A stretch of 14,705 bases of DNA from positions 1 through 14,705 of the forward strand of contig DDJS01000032.1 of the NCBI GenBank assembly GCA_002339165.1, given 5' to 3'. A program made the translations under genes and the position numbers. This DNA is from Cellvibrionales bacterium UBA2618 (GTDB lineage: Bacteria; Pseudomonadota; Gammaproteobacteria; Pseudomonadales; Porticoccaceae). Below the pieces are notes generated by a model that did not search any database, was not told where the DNA came from, and saw only the letters and a list, made by a program, of their open reading frames with translations. Shown here in pieces: positions 1-7,152 of this stretch (positions are counted from its first letter, which is position 1; the number at the start of each line of letters is the position of its first letter).

Positions 1-59
1 TCCATCTCGGTGGCACACAGTGGGCAGGTGGCATCATAAAATATGGTCAACTCAGTCAT
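1..59 (-). CDS. DCC-family (DUF393) thiol-disulfide oxidoreductase-like protein, N-terminal fragment
   Basis: Only the first 19 codons lie in the window; the rest runs off the left edge. The visible N-terminus reads MTELTIFYDATCPLCATEM. A short beta strand leading into FYDxxCPLC is the hallmark of the DUF393/DCC family, small thioredoxin-like proteins with a Cys-x-x-Cys pair (here Cys12 and Cys15). Their substrate is generally unknown. The ATG is at 59-57, and the stop of the DUF3429 gene is at 64-62, leaving 2 nt between them, so the two are almost certainly co-transcribed and probably translationally coupled. DCC proteins often sit near photolyase genes in marine gammaproteobacteria (from memory), which fits the divergent CRY-DASH gene. 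The family call rests on a short stretch but the motif is distinctive. Confidence 0.8.
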   Translation of the reverse strand, partial: MTELTIFYDATCPLCATEM

Positions 60-61
60 TC

Positions 62-589
62 TCAAACGTCTCCCAAAAGGCAAACCAGTAACACCAGATG
101 CATCGCCACGACCCATGCGGTGAGTTTGACGCGCATAGCGGTGTAGCGATCGTCGACCCCTGGCGCCATCATTTCGGCCCAAAGTAACATCAAATACCCC
201 GACATCAATACCGCAATCGCCAATAACATTAACATTTGTGATACCTGAATCGCCAACAGGCACAGCCATGCTAGGATGGCTAGGACGTTGCTGATAATTA
301 ATAGGCTAGCCACGCCTTGCTCGGCGGCATGATCGCGCCACACTGCCCCAGACAAAAAACTCAAGATACAGGCGCTATAAGCAATAAACACATAGGGGGC
401 GTAGAGCCCAAACAGCGCAGCGCTATGCACGCCGGGACCCGACACCGTCGCAGCAAGAATAACCCCGAGTGAAATAGCAAACGGCAACAAGCCGAGGTAG
501 CCGAGCGCGATATAAATCGGCCGTTGCGTGCGTTTTATCTGTTCCACTGTGGCGTCCTGTTGATTTGATTGCGGTTTGTCAGAGCTCAT
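62..589 (-). CDS. DUF3429 family integral membrane protein
   Basis: This 175-residue protein has a hydrophilic N-terminus of about 23 residues rich in Ser, Gln and Asp. About five predicted membrane segments follow, near residues 27-49, 57-80, 92-112, 115-136 and 155-173. Length, the early GYLGLLPF stretch and the FLSGAVW segment in the second helix match my memory of DUF3429. No catalytic motif is visible and the function is unknown. The ATG at 589-587 is preceded by GGAAG about 5 nt upstream, a good ribosome-binding site. The gene is first in a minus-strand pair with the DCC-family gene and divergent from CRY-DASH, with about 200 bp between the two starts. A membrane protein paired with a thiol-redox-like protein suggests a shared envelope role, but that is inference. 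Confidence 0.8.
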   Translation of the reverse strand: MSSDKPQSNQQDATVEQIKRTQRPIYIALGYLGLLPFAISLGVILAATVSGPGVHSAALFGLYAPYVFIAYSACILSFLSGAVWRDHAAEQGVASLLIISNVLAILAWLCLLAIQVSQMLMLLAIAVLMSGYLMLLWAEMMAPGVDDRYTAMRVKLTAWVVAMHLVLLVCLLGDV

Positions 590-726
590 ATAACTTCCAT
601 TGCAGTGCGCTACTAGGGGCGTTTATCGATGTGTGCGACAACCGCCAAAAAAGCAACATCTTACGATAAGTAGTACGCGGCAAGTCCGCCGTCGGATCGC
701 GGCATAGCGAGGACCGAGCGCGCGAT

Positions 727-748
727 GAAACCAACTGTGGGTGGTTTC
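727..748 (+). promoter_or_regulatory. Inverted repeat upstream of the CRY-DASH gene
   Basis: GAAACCA (727-733) and TGGTTTC (742-748) form a perfect 7-bp dyad around an 8-nt centre. It lies 40 nt upstream of the CRY-DASH ATG in the divergent DUF3429/CRY-DASH intergenic region. It could be an operator or a leader hairpin. No T-tract follows, so it is not a standard terminator. The rest of the gap (590-787) shows no gene and no convincing sigma-70 promoter. Confidence 0.35.
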
Positions 749-787
749 CGTAATGATGTTTGATAACAATTGCACACGCTTAAAAAA

Positions 788-2098
788 ATGCACAAACTCG
801 GCCTGATATGCTTTTTTAACGACTTGCGCGTCGCGGACAACCCGGCGTTGATGCAAGCGGCAAGTGGCTGCGAAAAATTGATCTGCGTGTACATTCAGCC
901 GCCAGACGATCTTCTCGAAGGCTTCGCAATAGCGCCGACCACACTCCGACGCCAGCAATTGTATCAGTCGCTGGACGCATTGGATCGGAGCCTCGGCGCT
1001 TTGAGCCAGCATATTCAGGTAATCGCCGACGGCTCGACAGAAGGGCTGGCGGCATTACTGGAGCGCTTCGACCCGTGCGCGGTGTACCGCAGTGAGCAAG
1101 CAAATTGGCGTATGCAAACGCGCTGGGACACTGTCGTCCAGCGGTTCCCAAATATGGTTTTCTGTGAGATAACCAGCCACACGCTGTTCGAATCGTCAGC
1201 GCTACCGTTTACAATCGCTAATTTACCGAGTAGTTTTTCTAAATTCCGACACCAAGTAGAGTCGTTGCAGATTCCCGAGGCCATAGCGGCCCCGTTAAAT
1301 CTGCCGCCGCCAATAACAACGCCAGATGATTGGCGCCAGCGCTTTTCCAGCGCCGAGCAGAGACCCAGCCCGCCTATCGCGGGGGGCGAGGCGGCGGCGT
1401 TTCGCCATACGCAGGCATATTTCGCCAGCAACGCAGCGCAAAGCTATAAAAAAACCCGCAACGCGCTGGATGGCTGGGGGAATTCAACTAAATTTTCGCT
1501 TTGGCTTGCCTGTGGTGCAATCTCAGCCCGCGAGGTCATTCGTCAGCTAAGGCTTCACGAAGCGCAACAGGGCGCCAACGAATCCACCTACTGGATCTAT
1601 TTTGAACTCCTGTGGCGCGAGTATTTTCAGTGGTATTCGCACCGCCACGGCGATCGTATTAGCGCATTTCAAGGCATTGCCACGAGCACACCAAACACCA
1701 GCTTTTATCCCCAGAGATTCCGTAAGTGGTGCCTTGGCAACACCCCTTACCCGATCGTCAATGCGTGTATGAAGCAGCTTAACGACAGCGGCTATATGTC
1801 TAATCGCGGCCGCCAGTTGGTCGCTAGCTGTTTGGTTCATGAACTGGCCCTAGACTGGCGCTATGGGGCGGCCTACATGGCGCAGAATCTGCTCGATTAT
1901 GATTTTGCCAGCAACTGGGGTAATTGGCAGTACCTCGCCGGAGTGGGCGCCGATCCGCGAGGGCACAGGCGCTTCAACTTGCAGAAACAAAGCCAGACCT
2001 ATGATCCCGAGGGCCATTTTATTGCCCTGTGGAAGGGCGCTGAATGCGAAGCGCGCTTGGATCACGTCGACATCGTCGACTGGCCCATCACCAATTAA
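788..2098 (+). CDS. DASH-family cryptochrome / single-strand DNA photolyase
   Basis: A 436-residue FAD-dependent photolyase-family protein. The N-terminal antenna-binding domain begins with LGLICFFNDLRVADNPAL, matching the family's FRNDLRxxDNPAL. The FAD domain follows, with WGNSTKFSLWLACGAIS, the ELLWREYF segment, and DWRYGAAYM leading into SNWGNWQYLAGVGADPRG and RRFN. The last block and the YDPEGHFIALW tail are diagnostic of CRY-DASH, whose members use blue or UV-A light to repair cyclobutane dimers, mainly in single-stranded or looped DNA. Length is normal (about 430-500). An in-frame TTG at 770 would add six residues, but alignment with the family favours the ATG at 788; neither start has a strong Shine-Dalgarno. 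The gene stands alone, divergent from DUF3429 and convergent with the serine hydrolase. Confidence 0.95.
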   Translation: MHKLGLICFFNDLRVADNPALMQAASGCEKLICVYIQPPDDLLEGFAIAPTTLRRQQLYQSLDALDRSLGALSQHIQVIADGSTEGLAALLERFDPCAVYRSEQANWRMQTRWDTVVQRFPNMVFCEITSHTLFESSALPFTIANLPSSFSKFRHQVESLQIPEAIAAPLNLPPPITTPDDWRQRFSSAEQRPSPPIAGGEAAAFRHTQAYFASNAAQSYKKTRNALDGWGNSTKFSLWLACGAISAREVIRQLRLHEAQQGANESTYWIYFELLWREYFQWYSHRHGDRISAFQGIATSTPNTSFYPQRFRKWCLGNTPYPIVNACMKQLNDSGYMSNRGRQLVASCLVHELALDWRYGAAYMAQNLLDYDFASNWGNWQYLAGVGADPRGHRRFNLQKQSQTYDPEGHFIALWKGAECEARLDHVDIVDWPITN

Positions 2099-2122
2099 AT
2101 TTTTAACAGAGTCACCAATCGG

Positions 2123-3388
2123 TTATCTTGCCGCCGCCGCGTCGCTGGCAGTGTTTAGACCGCCCATAATGGCCGGCTGACTGACATTGACCAACGCGTC
2201 AATAATAGTCGAATAATCGCTAAAGAACTCATCCGAGACCCCCGACTCATAGGTGATCGGCGTAGCGATGTCAGCGACTGGATCGAGCAGGCCGATCAGA
2301 GTTAAAAATTCTCCTACTTTGCGCAATAGCGTGACGTTGCTAATCCATGTCAACGCTTGCAGTCCACCCCACTTCTGTACTGAAGCACCGGTGGATGCGT
2401 AGCGCGTTATGCGCGTGAATACGACGTCGTTGGCACGATCGACAAAGACATACTGTCCAAATTTACCACTGGCATTGAAAATCGACGCCTGCTGGTCATT
2501 TTTCGATACCCACCAGTGCATACCATAACCCCGCGTGTGCTCAATCGTGCTGCTTGGGATATCGCTCCAGACCTCGCTAAAGGTAGTATCGACAAATTCC
2601 TGTGAGATAATTTGCTGGTCGCCCCAGCGACCACTCCGCGCAAACAGCAATCCAAAGCGGGCATAATCTCGCGCCGACATATCAATGCAGCAATAGGTCA
2701 TCGGATTGCCGGCTGCATCGCGCCACAGTGTGTACCGCTGTATGCCAATCTTGGTAAAAATCCTCTCTGCCAACAATTGGTCGGCGGGCATACCAGTGGC
2801 GCGATGCAACACCTCGCTTAACAGCATGGAGTTAACGTTATTGTATTCAAAAACTTCGCCGGCAGGCTTTTCTACTCCGACCTCTAAGGCATAGGCGAGG
2901 TGGTCGTCGCGAAAAAACATGGTTTCGTGTTCGTGCTCCGGGAACGCAAGTCCGCTGGTCATATCGAGCAGATGGCGAAGACTGATATTGGCACGCCGAT
3001 CATTAAAGACATCTATATATGTTGACACCTTATCGTCGAGGCTGCCGATCTCGCCACGATCGATCGCTATCCCAATCAAAGCCGCATAAAAACTCTTTGC
3101 CACTGACCAACTGGTGCCGAAACTCCGCGCATCGTAACCCTCTGCATAGCGTTCACCAACCAATCGCCCGCCGACGATAAGCACCGCAGCTTGGGTGGCA
3201 CGATCATTAAACGCCAAATCCAACAATCGGGTGACGCTCTGAGATTGCACATTAGCATCCGATGGCCTGACGATCTGCCATTCTGTTGCCGGTATCGGTC
3301 GATTGCCTTTCGGCGATTCAGGCTCGGACGCAAAAGCTGCACCCGCATAGGACAGCAGACTCGCAACGATGAAAAAAAACAGTTTCAA
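2123..3388 (-). CDS. Exported serine hydrolase, class C beta-lactamase / NylB-like fold
   Basis: From the TTG at 3388-3386 the protein has 421 residues and opens with a signal peptide (MKLFFFIVASLL, then small residues, likely cut after AFA at residue 20). The mature part has the Ser-x-x-Lys motif SVAK (nucleophile Ser95, Lys98) and Tyr-x-Asn as YNN (Tyr182, Asn184). C-terminal motifs are YGMHWWV and ASGKFGQYVFV, the latter typical of the 6-aminohexanoate-dimer hydrolase/EstB-like branch. These enzymes hydrolyse esters, amides or D-peptides; the substrate cannot be read from sequence, and a role in beta-lactam resistance is unlikely. The TTG is chosen because AAGGAG sits 6 nt upstream and the signal peptide begins right there; the ATG 15 codons upstream (3433) has neither. 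It converges with CRY-DASH (24-nt gap) and has no evident link to the rhodopsin genes. Confidence 0.9.
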   Translation of the reverse strand: MKLFFFIVASLLSYAGAAFASEPESPKGNRPIPATEWQIVRPSDANVQSQSVTRLLDLAFNDRATQAAVLIVGGRLVGERYAEGYDARSFGTSWSVAKSFYAALIGIAIDRGEIGSLDDKVSTYIDVFNDRRANISLRHLLDMTSGLAFPEHEHETMFFRDDHLAYALEVGVEKPAGEVFEYNNVNSMLLSEVLHRATGMPADQLLAERIFTKIGIQRYTLWRDAAGNPMTYCCIDMSARDYARFGLLFARSGRWGDQQIISQEFVDTTFSEVWSDIPSSTIEHTRGYGMHWWVSKNDQQASIFNASGKFGQYVFVDRANDVVFTRITRYASTGASVQKWGGLQALTWISNVTLLRKVGEFLTLIGLLDPVADIATPITYESGVSDEFFSDYSTIIDALVNVSQPAIMGGLNTASDAAAAR

Positions 3389-3394
3389 AATAGA

Positions 3395-3400
3395 CTCCTT
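3395..3400 (-). promoter_or_regulatory. Ribosome-binding site fixing a TTG start
   Basis: Read on the minus strand this is AAGGAG, ending 6 nt before the TTG at 3388-3386. It decides the start of the serine hydrolase gene, because the only upstream ATG in frame lacks such a site. Confidence 0.75.
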
Positions 3401-3660
3401 TTTTGTCGACCAAGTATAGTGCGCCGAGATCACCGCGTCATTAAAACGCTGCCGCTAACCCTGAGTCATCGTCGCGGGCCAAGGTCGTGGCAAAGGCGAA
3501 GAATCCCTGCCAGTCGCGCCAACGGACAAACCACTCTTAATATAGTGGCAACATCAGCCAAAGCCCAGCTTAGACCTCGACTTTGGCTGCCCTTCATCGC
3601 AGTCAGTTAAAATGATCAAGATATTATGCTATGTAAAAAGCGCATTTATAAATTTCGCCG

Positions 3661-3707
3661 CACTAAAAAAGTGTGTAGTAATGCAATAAAGTTGTTTGCA
3701 CTTTTTT
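3661..3707. promoter_or_regulatory. Nested dyad symmetries overlapping the proteorhodopsin promoter
   Basis: Three inverted repeats overlap here. CACT-AAAAA-AGTG spans 3661-3673. AAAAAAGTG (3665-3673) matches CACTTTTTT (3699-3707) perfectly. TGCAA (3682-3686) matches TTGCA (3696-3700) around a 9-nt centre. The last two overlap the proposed -35 element, so a regulator binding here could control the rhodopsin operon. Poly-A and poly-T runs make chance repeats more likely in AT-rich DNA, so this is a candidate only. Confidence 0.35.
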
Positions 3708-3724
3708 CTGAGAAAGGCTAAATT
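3696..3724 (+). promoter_or_regulatory. Candidate sigma-70 promoter for proteorhodopsin
   Basis: TTGCAC (3696-3701) and TAAATT (3719-3724) are separated by 17 nt, the ideal spacing, but match consensus only 3/6 and 4/6. This would start the transcript near 3731 and give a leader of about 100 nt before the start codon at 3835. The AT-rich setting supports a promoter here; the exact boxes are uncertain. Confidence 0.35.
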
Positions 3725-3834
3725 AGAATCTGCTATTAGTTTTCAAGCAGTTTATTGGAAACTGGCTTAAGTCCGGGGCAACGTTAATGGTGCATCATTA
3801 TGGTTGCTTTCAAATAATAATTTCTGGAAATAGG

Positions 3835-4536
3835 ATGAACACGATGTCAAATAATTTAACAGCCTCCGATCCGGTTGGCGTCTCATTTTGGTTAATTTCA
3901 ATGGCAATGGTTGCTGCCGCAGTATTCTTTTTTATCGAGCGCGATCGCGTAAGTGGCAAATGGAAAACCTCGCTGACAATCGCTGGTCTAATTCAACTGA
4001 TAGCTGCTGTGCATTACTTTTATATGCGCGACGTTTGGGTCACTACACAAGACACGCCCACAGTATTTAGATACATCGATTGGTTATTAACAGTCCCATT
4101 ACAAATGATTGAGTTCTACTTGATTCTCGCAGCCATAGCGGTCGTAGCTTCTGGTGTGTTCTGGCGCTTGTTGATCGGTACATTGGTTATGCTGGTTGGC
4201 GGTTTCATGGGCGAAGCCGGCATGATGGACCCAACCGTTGGATTCATTATTGGGATGGCAGGTTGGATATTTATCTTGTATGAAATATTTGCAGGTGAAG
4301 CTAGCCAGATCAACGCGGCCAGCGGTAATGAAAACTGCCAAAAAGCGTTTAATGGCATGAAGTGGATCGTAACAATTGGGTGGGCGATCTATCCAATCGG
4401 ATATTTCATGGGATACCTTGCAGGTGGAACAGATGCAAACTCCGTTAATCTGATCTACAACCTCGCTGATTTAGTCAACAAGATCGGCTTCGGTCTGTTC
4501 ATTTGGGTCGCTGCAGTAGCTGACTCGTCTGAATAA
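3835..4536 (+). CDS. Proteorhodopsin, light-driven proton pump, blue-tuned
   Basis: A 233-residue seven-helix microbial rhodopsin of the inner membrane. Alignment by eye to green proteorhodopsin gives a constant offset of 15. The Schiff-base lysine is Lys216 (Lys231) in NLADLVNKIGF. The proton acceptor is Asp82 (Asp97) in RYIDWLLTVP, the donor Glu93 (Glu108), and the acceptor's partner His60 (His75). All are present, so it should pump protons outward. The tuning residue is Gln90 (position 105; CAA at 4102-4104), which marks blue-absorbing forms; green forms have Leu or Met. The ATG at 3835 is preferred because GGAA lies 5 nt before it; the ATGs at 3787 and 3844 are alternatives. No cleavable signal peptide is seen, unlike green proteorhodopsin. 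It heads the retinal-synthesis cluster, 133 nt before crtE. Confidence 0.97.
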   Translation: MNTMSNNLTASDPVGVSFWLISMAMVAAAVFFFIERDRVSGKWKTSLTIAGLIQLIAAVHYFYMRDVWVTTQDTPTVFRYIDWLLTVPLQMIEFYLILAAIAVVASGVFWRLLIGTLVMLVGGFMGEAGMMDPTVGFIIGMAGWIFILYEIFAGEASQINAASGNENCQKAFNGMKWIVTIGWAIYPIGYFMGYLAGGTDANSVNLIYNLADLVNKIGFGLFIWVAAVADSSE

Positions 4537-4555
4537 GATTAAATAGTACGCTTGG

Positions 4556-4586
4556 TCGAAGGAGCCAGTTCTGCTGGCTTCTTCGA
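4556..4586 (+). terminator. Strong hairpin between proteorhodopsin and crtE, possible attenuator
   Basis: TCGAAGGAGCCAG (4556-4568) pairs with CTGGCTTCTTCGA (4574-4586) around a 5-nt loop, giving 13 base pairs with one G-U wobble. It begins 19 nt after the rhodopsin stop codon. No T-tract follows, so it is not a full intrinsic terminator. More likely it is a partial terminator, or an RNase barrier that stabilises the rhodopsin message, letting the pump be made in excess of the biosynthetic enzymes. The function is inferred; the base pairing is directly visible. Confidence 0.6.
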
Positions 4587-4669
4587 TCGATACTGAGAAA
4601 ATGCCGGGTATTCCCGCGGCACAACTAAAAACAACATGATGTTACGATTTTCCTAAAGGGTACTAATCA

Positions 4670-5638
4670 ATGTCCCCAATAATAAAAATGACAGTGCAAG
4701 ATTCGGATTTCCTCACGCAGCTTGATAAGCTCTATCAGTATGAGTTGCCGCATTTCCAGAGTAGCTTACACCCTGCTGCCAGCTACCACTTCAGAAATCC
4801 AGGCAAGGCGTTTAGAGCGCATCTAGCCTATTCTAGCGGCGCTGCGCTGGGCATCGAAACACAAGACAACCTCAATTGGGCAGCAGCTTGCGAGTTACTG
4901 CACAACGCATCACTAATACATGATGATATTAGCGATGCCAGCACCCACCGACGTGGACAACAGAGTATCAACCACTACTTCGGCGTCGACATGGCGCTGT
5001 GCCTCGGCGATTGGATGGTCGCTAAATCATTTGAACTGGCTGCTCGCAACCCGACTCATGCCGGTATTCTAGTGGCACTGCTTGCCAGTGCCATGCAAGA
5101 AACCTGTGGTGGACAAATGTCCGACATATCTCAAAGACAGTGCGCAACCATCGATGAATGGAAGTTCATCGCCCGTGGAAAAACCGCGCCATTGCTGATT
5201 GCGCCGATCAAGGGCGCCGCAATCGCCGCCGGGCTAGACCAACAACTGACGAGTTTAGAGCAATTGGTAAGCCTTTGCGGGCTAGTTTATCAAGGCCGCA
5301 ACGACATCGATGATATCGTCCCCTCAAGCCACCGATCAAGTGACCTAGATGGGCGTAAACCCAACCTTGTGATCAGTTTGTTCGGTGACAATGGTTCCGG
5401 AAACGACGACTTCCTTGCTTGGTATGCCTCTAACGACACCTCTAAAGTAGGGCATTGGCAACGGCGAATTGCTGCTAGTGATGCGATCGTTCAGGCCAGC
5501 CATTCGATTGACTACTGGCTCGAAAAAGCCACCCACTTGATACCGGCAATTCCCCATCCACTTCAAGACGTAGCGCGAGCACTGTTGATTTCAGTGCAAC
5601 AAAATGCCGGCGTAAAACATCAAGGGCAGATAGCTTGA
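4670..5638 (+). CDS. crtE: Geranylgeranyl diphosphate synthase
   Basis: A 322-residue trans-isoprenyl diphosphate synthase that should condense IPP with allylic diphosphates to GGPP, the precursor of phytoene. Visible motifs are GKAFR (45-49, substrate diphosphate binding), the first Asp-rich motif DDISD (85-89) within HNASLIHDDISD, THRRG just after it, GKTAPL (170-175), and the second Asp-rich region. The last reads NDIDD (211-215) instead of the usual DDxxD, so its first Asp is Asn (AAC at 5300-5302). DGRKPNL (227-233) supplies the later conserved Lys. The ATG at 4670 has AAAGGG 9 nt upstream. It is the first pathway gene after the rhodopsin, and its TGA overlaps the TTG start of crtI. Position between rhodopsin and crtI supports the C20 assignment over FPP synthase. 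Confidence 0.93.
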   Translation: MSPIIKMTVQDSDFLTQLDKLYQYELPHFQSSLHPAASYHFRNPGKAFRAHLAYSSGAALGIETQDNLNWAAACELLHNASLIHDDISDASTHRRGQQSINHYFGVDMALCLGDWMVAKSFELAARNPTHAGILVALLASAMQETCGGQMSDISQRQCATIDEWKFIARGKTAPLLIAPIKGAAIAAGLDQQLTSLEQLVSLCGLVYQGRNDIDDIVPSSHRSSDLDGRKPNLVISLFGDNGSGNDDFLAWYASNDTSKVGHWQRRIAASDAIVQASHSIDYWLEKATHLIPAIPHPLQDVARALLISVQQNAGVKHQGQIA

Positions 5639-7149
5639 CCGCAGAGGCAGCATTCGGGGAGGGCCAACACGCAGTTATCGTAGGCGCGGGGTTTGCTGGA
5701 ATAGCCACCGCCTTGAGACTGCGCGCGCTAGGTTATCGCGTCACGCTGGCCGAGCGTCTCGACAGTATTGGCGGACGGGCGCAGGTTTTTGAGCGCGGTG
5801 GATACCGCCATGATGCTGGACCGACGGTTATCACCGCACCCTTTCTATTCGATGAGTTGTTCGAGCTATTCGGCGAGAAGCTGTCGGATCACCTCGACTT
5901 CGTGCCACTAGATCCGTTCTACCGATTTCACTTTGCCGACGGCAGTCAATTCGATTATCGTGCGTCGATAGAAGATACCCTGACCGAAATTCGACGCTTT
6001 AGCGTCGACGACGCCGACGGCTATCTTAAATTGCTTGCGCAGTCTAAAGAAGTCTATGATATCGGCTTCAAGCAACTCGTTCACCGGCCCTTTACGCGAG
6101 TCTGGGACATGCTCAAGCAGGTCCCAGCGCTGATTGCACTGCGCTGTTATAAAACCGTATCGCAGATGGTCAACGGTAATTTAAAGCACCCGCTGATGCG
6201 TCAGGCATTCTCTATTCACCCTCTACTGGTGGGCGGCAATCCGTTTAATACTACCGCCATATACTCGCTGATTCACTATCTCGAGCGCCGCTGGGGCGTA
6301 TTTTTTTGCATGGGCGGAACCGGTAAATTAGTCGAAGAACTGCGTCAACTCATGCTCCGTCAGAACATTAACATTATCACCGGAGCTGATATCAACGAAA
6401 TTACCCAGTGCGATGGTCGCGCCAACGGCGTTCGCTTAGCCAATGGCGACATCATCGATGCCGATTTAGTGATCTTTGCCGGCGACCCCGCCACCTGCTA
6501 TAAAGAGCTATTAAAGCGTCCTAAAAAACCATCGATGGCGAGTATTCCCGGATTACCTAAACACTACTCTATGGGCTTGTACGTACTCTATTTCGGCACT
6601 AAAAAGCTCTATCCAGACATCGCCCACCACAGTATTTGGATGGGTCCCCGCTTCCGCGAGCACCTGGCTGATATATTTGATCGAAAGCATTTAGCCGATG
6701 ATTTTTCGCTCTATCTGCATCGCCCAACTGCGACCGATACAAGTTTCGCGCCCGAGGGATGCGAGTCATTTTATGTGCTCTGCCCAGTACCCAATCTGCA
6801 GGGCAACGTCGACTGGTCGGTGCAGGGAGAACAACTTCGCGACAAAATCCTCGAAGCACTCGAGTCGACTATTCTTCCCGACCTTCGCGAGGTTATTGAA
6901 GAGGTTTTTTGGATGACGCCGGAAGATTTTGCCAGTGACTACCGTTCGATGCATGGAGCCGGCTTTTCGATTGCGCCACGCCTCACCCAATCGGCCTATT
7001 TCCGTTACCACAATCGCGATAGCTCGCTGAAAAATCTCTACTTCGTGGGCGCCGGCACCCACCCAGGGGCTGGACTACCTGGCGTGGTAAGCTCGGCAAA
7101 GGTGGTGGAGGAACTCCTTACCGGCATCGAGGTTGGCTCTGGCGGCTAA
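5635..7149 (+). CDS. crtI: Phytoene desaturase (lycopene-forming)
   Basis: A 504-residue FAD-dependent desaturase that takes phytoene through four desaturations to lycopene at the inner membrane. The N-terminal dinucleotide-binding motif is VIVGAGFAG (GAGFAG at 17-22), followed by a Glu-Arg strand end and IGGRA. RHDAGPTVITAP is a strong CrtI block. The C-terminal FAD-contact signature YFVGAGTHPGAGLPGVVSSA is intact. Length is normal for bacterial CrtI (about 490-510). The start is TTG at 5635, overlapping the crtE stop in TTGA, with AAGGG 8 nt upstream; no ATG lies before the FAD motif. The product set (lycopene rather than neurosporene) is inferred from the downstream cyclase. Confidence 0.96.
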   Translation: MTAEAAFGEGQHAVIVGAGFAGIATALRLRALGYRVTLAERLDSIGGRAQVFERGGYRHDAGPTVITAPFLFDELFELFGEKLSDHLDFVPLDPFYRFHFADGSQFDYRASIEDTLTEIRRFSVDDADGYLKLLAQSKEVYDIGFKQLVHRPFTRVWDMLKQVPALIALRCYKTVSQMVNGNLKHPLMRQAFSIHPLLVGGNPFNTTAIYSLIHYLERRWGVFFCMGGTGKLVEELRQLMLRQNINIITGADINEITQCDGRANGVRLANGDIIDADLVIFAGDPATCYKELLKRPKKPSMASIPGLPKHYSMGLYVLYFGTKKLYPDIAHHSIWMGPRFREHLADIFDRKHLADDFSLYLHRPTATDTSFAPEGCESFYVLCPVPNLQGNVDWSVQGEQLRDKILEALESTILPDLREVIEEVFWMTPEDFASDYRSMHGAGFSIAPRLTQSAYFRYHNRDSSLKNLYFVGAGTHPGAGLPGVVSSAKVVEELLTGIEVGSGG

Positions 7150-7152
7150 ACC

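Larger units (their letters stand above)
3389..3834. other. Non-coding region upstream of proteorhodopsin
   Basis: About 446 bp separate the divergent serine hydrolase and proteorhodopsin starts. The left part (to about 3600) resembles neighbouring DNA in composition, while 3600-3780 turns markedly AT-rich. I see no credible gene. It holds the candidate proteorhodopsin promoter and several dyads, listed separately. The rightmost 48 nt could instead be the first 16 codons of the rhodopsin if the ATG at 3787 is used. Confidence 0.6.

Noticed and set aside
727..748. The hairpin before CRY-DASH as an intrinsic terminator
   Set aside because: No gene ends upstream on that strand and there is no T-tract; kept only as a possible operator or leader stem.
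623..1012. Minus-strand open frame of 129 codons across the CRY-DASH start
   Set aside because: It is antisense to well-conserved CRY-DASH coding sequence, is rich in Arg and Cys, and resembles no family.
1015..1431. Minus-strand open frame of 138 codons inside CRY-DASH
   Set aside because: It lies wholly opposite a clear gene and has no recognisable domain.
2099..2122. A bidirectional terminator between the convergent CRY-DASH and serine hydrolase genes
   Set aside because: The 24-nt gap is AT-rich and contains no inverted repeat of useful length.
3191..3610. Plus-strand open frame of 139 codons spanning the serine hydrolase start and the intergenic region
   Set aside because: More than half is antisense to the hydrolase. 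The product is Arg-rich and low in recognisable structure, and no ribosome-binding site was seen.
3612..3689. A 25-codon open frame in the proteorhodopsin leader region
   Set aside because: It has no convincing ribosome-binding site, lies upstream of the proposed promoter, and is the length expected by chance in AT-rich DNA.
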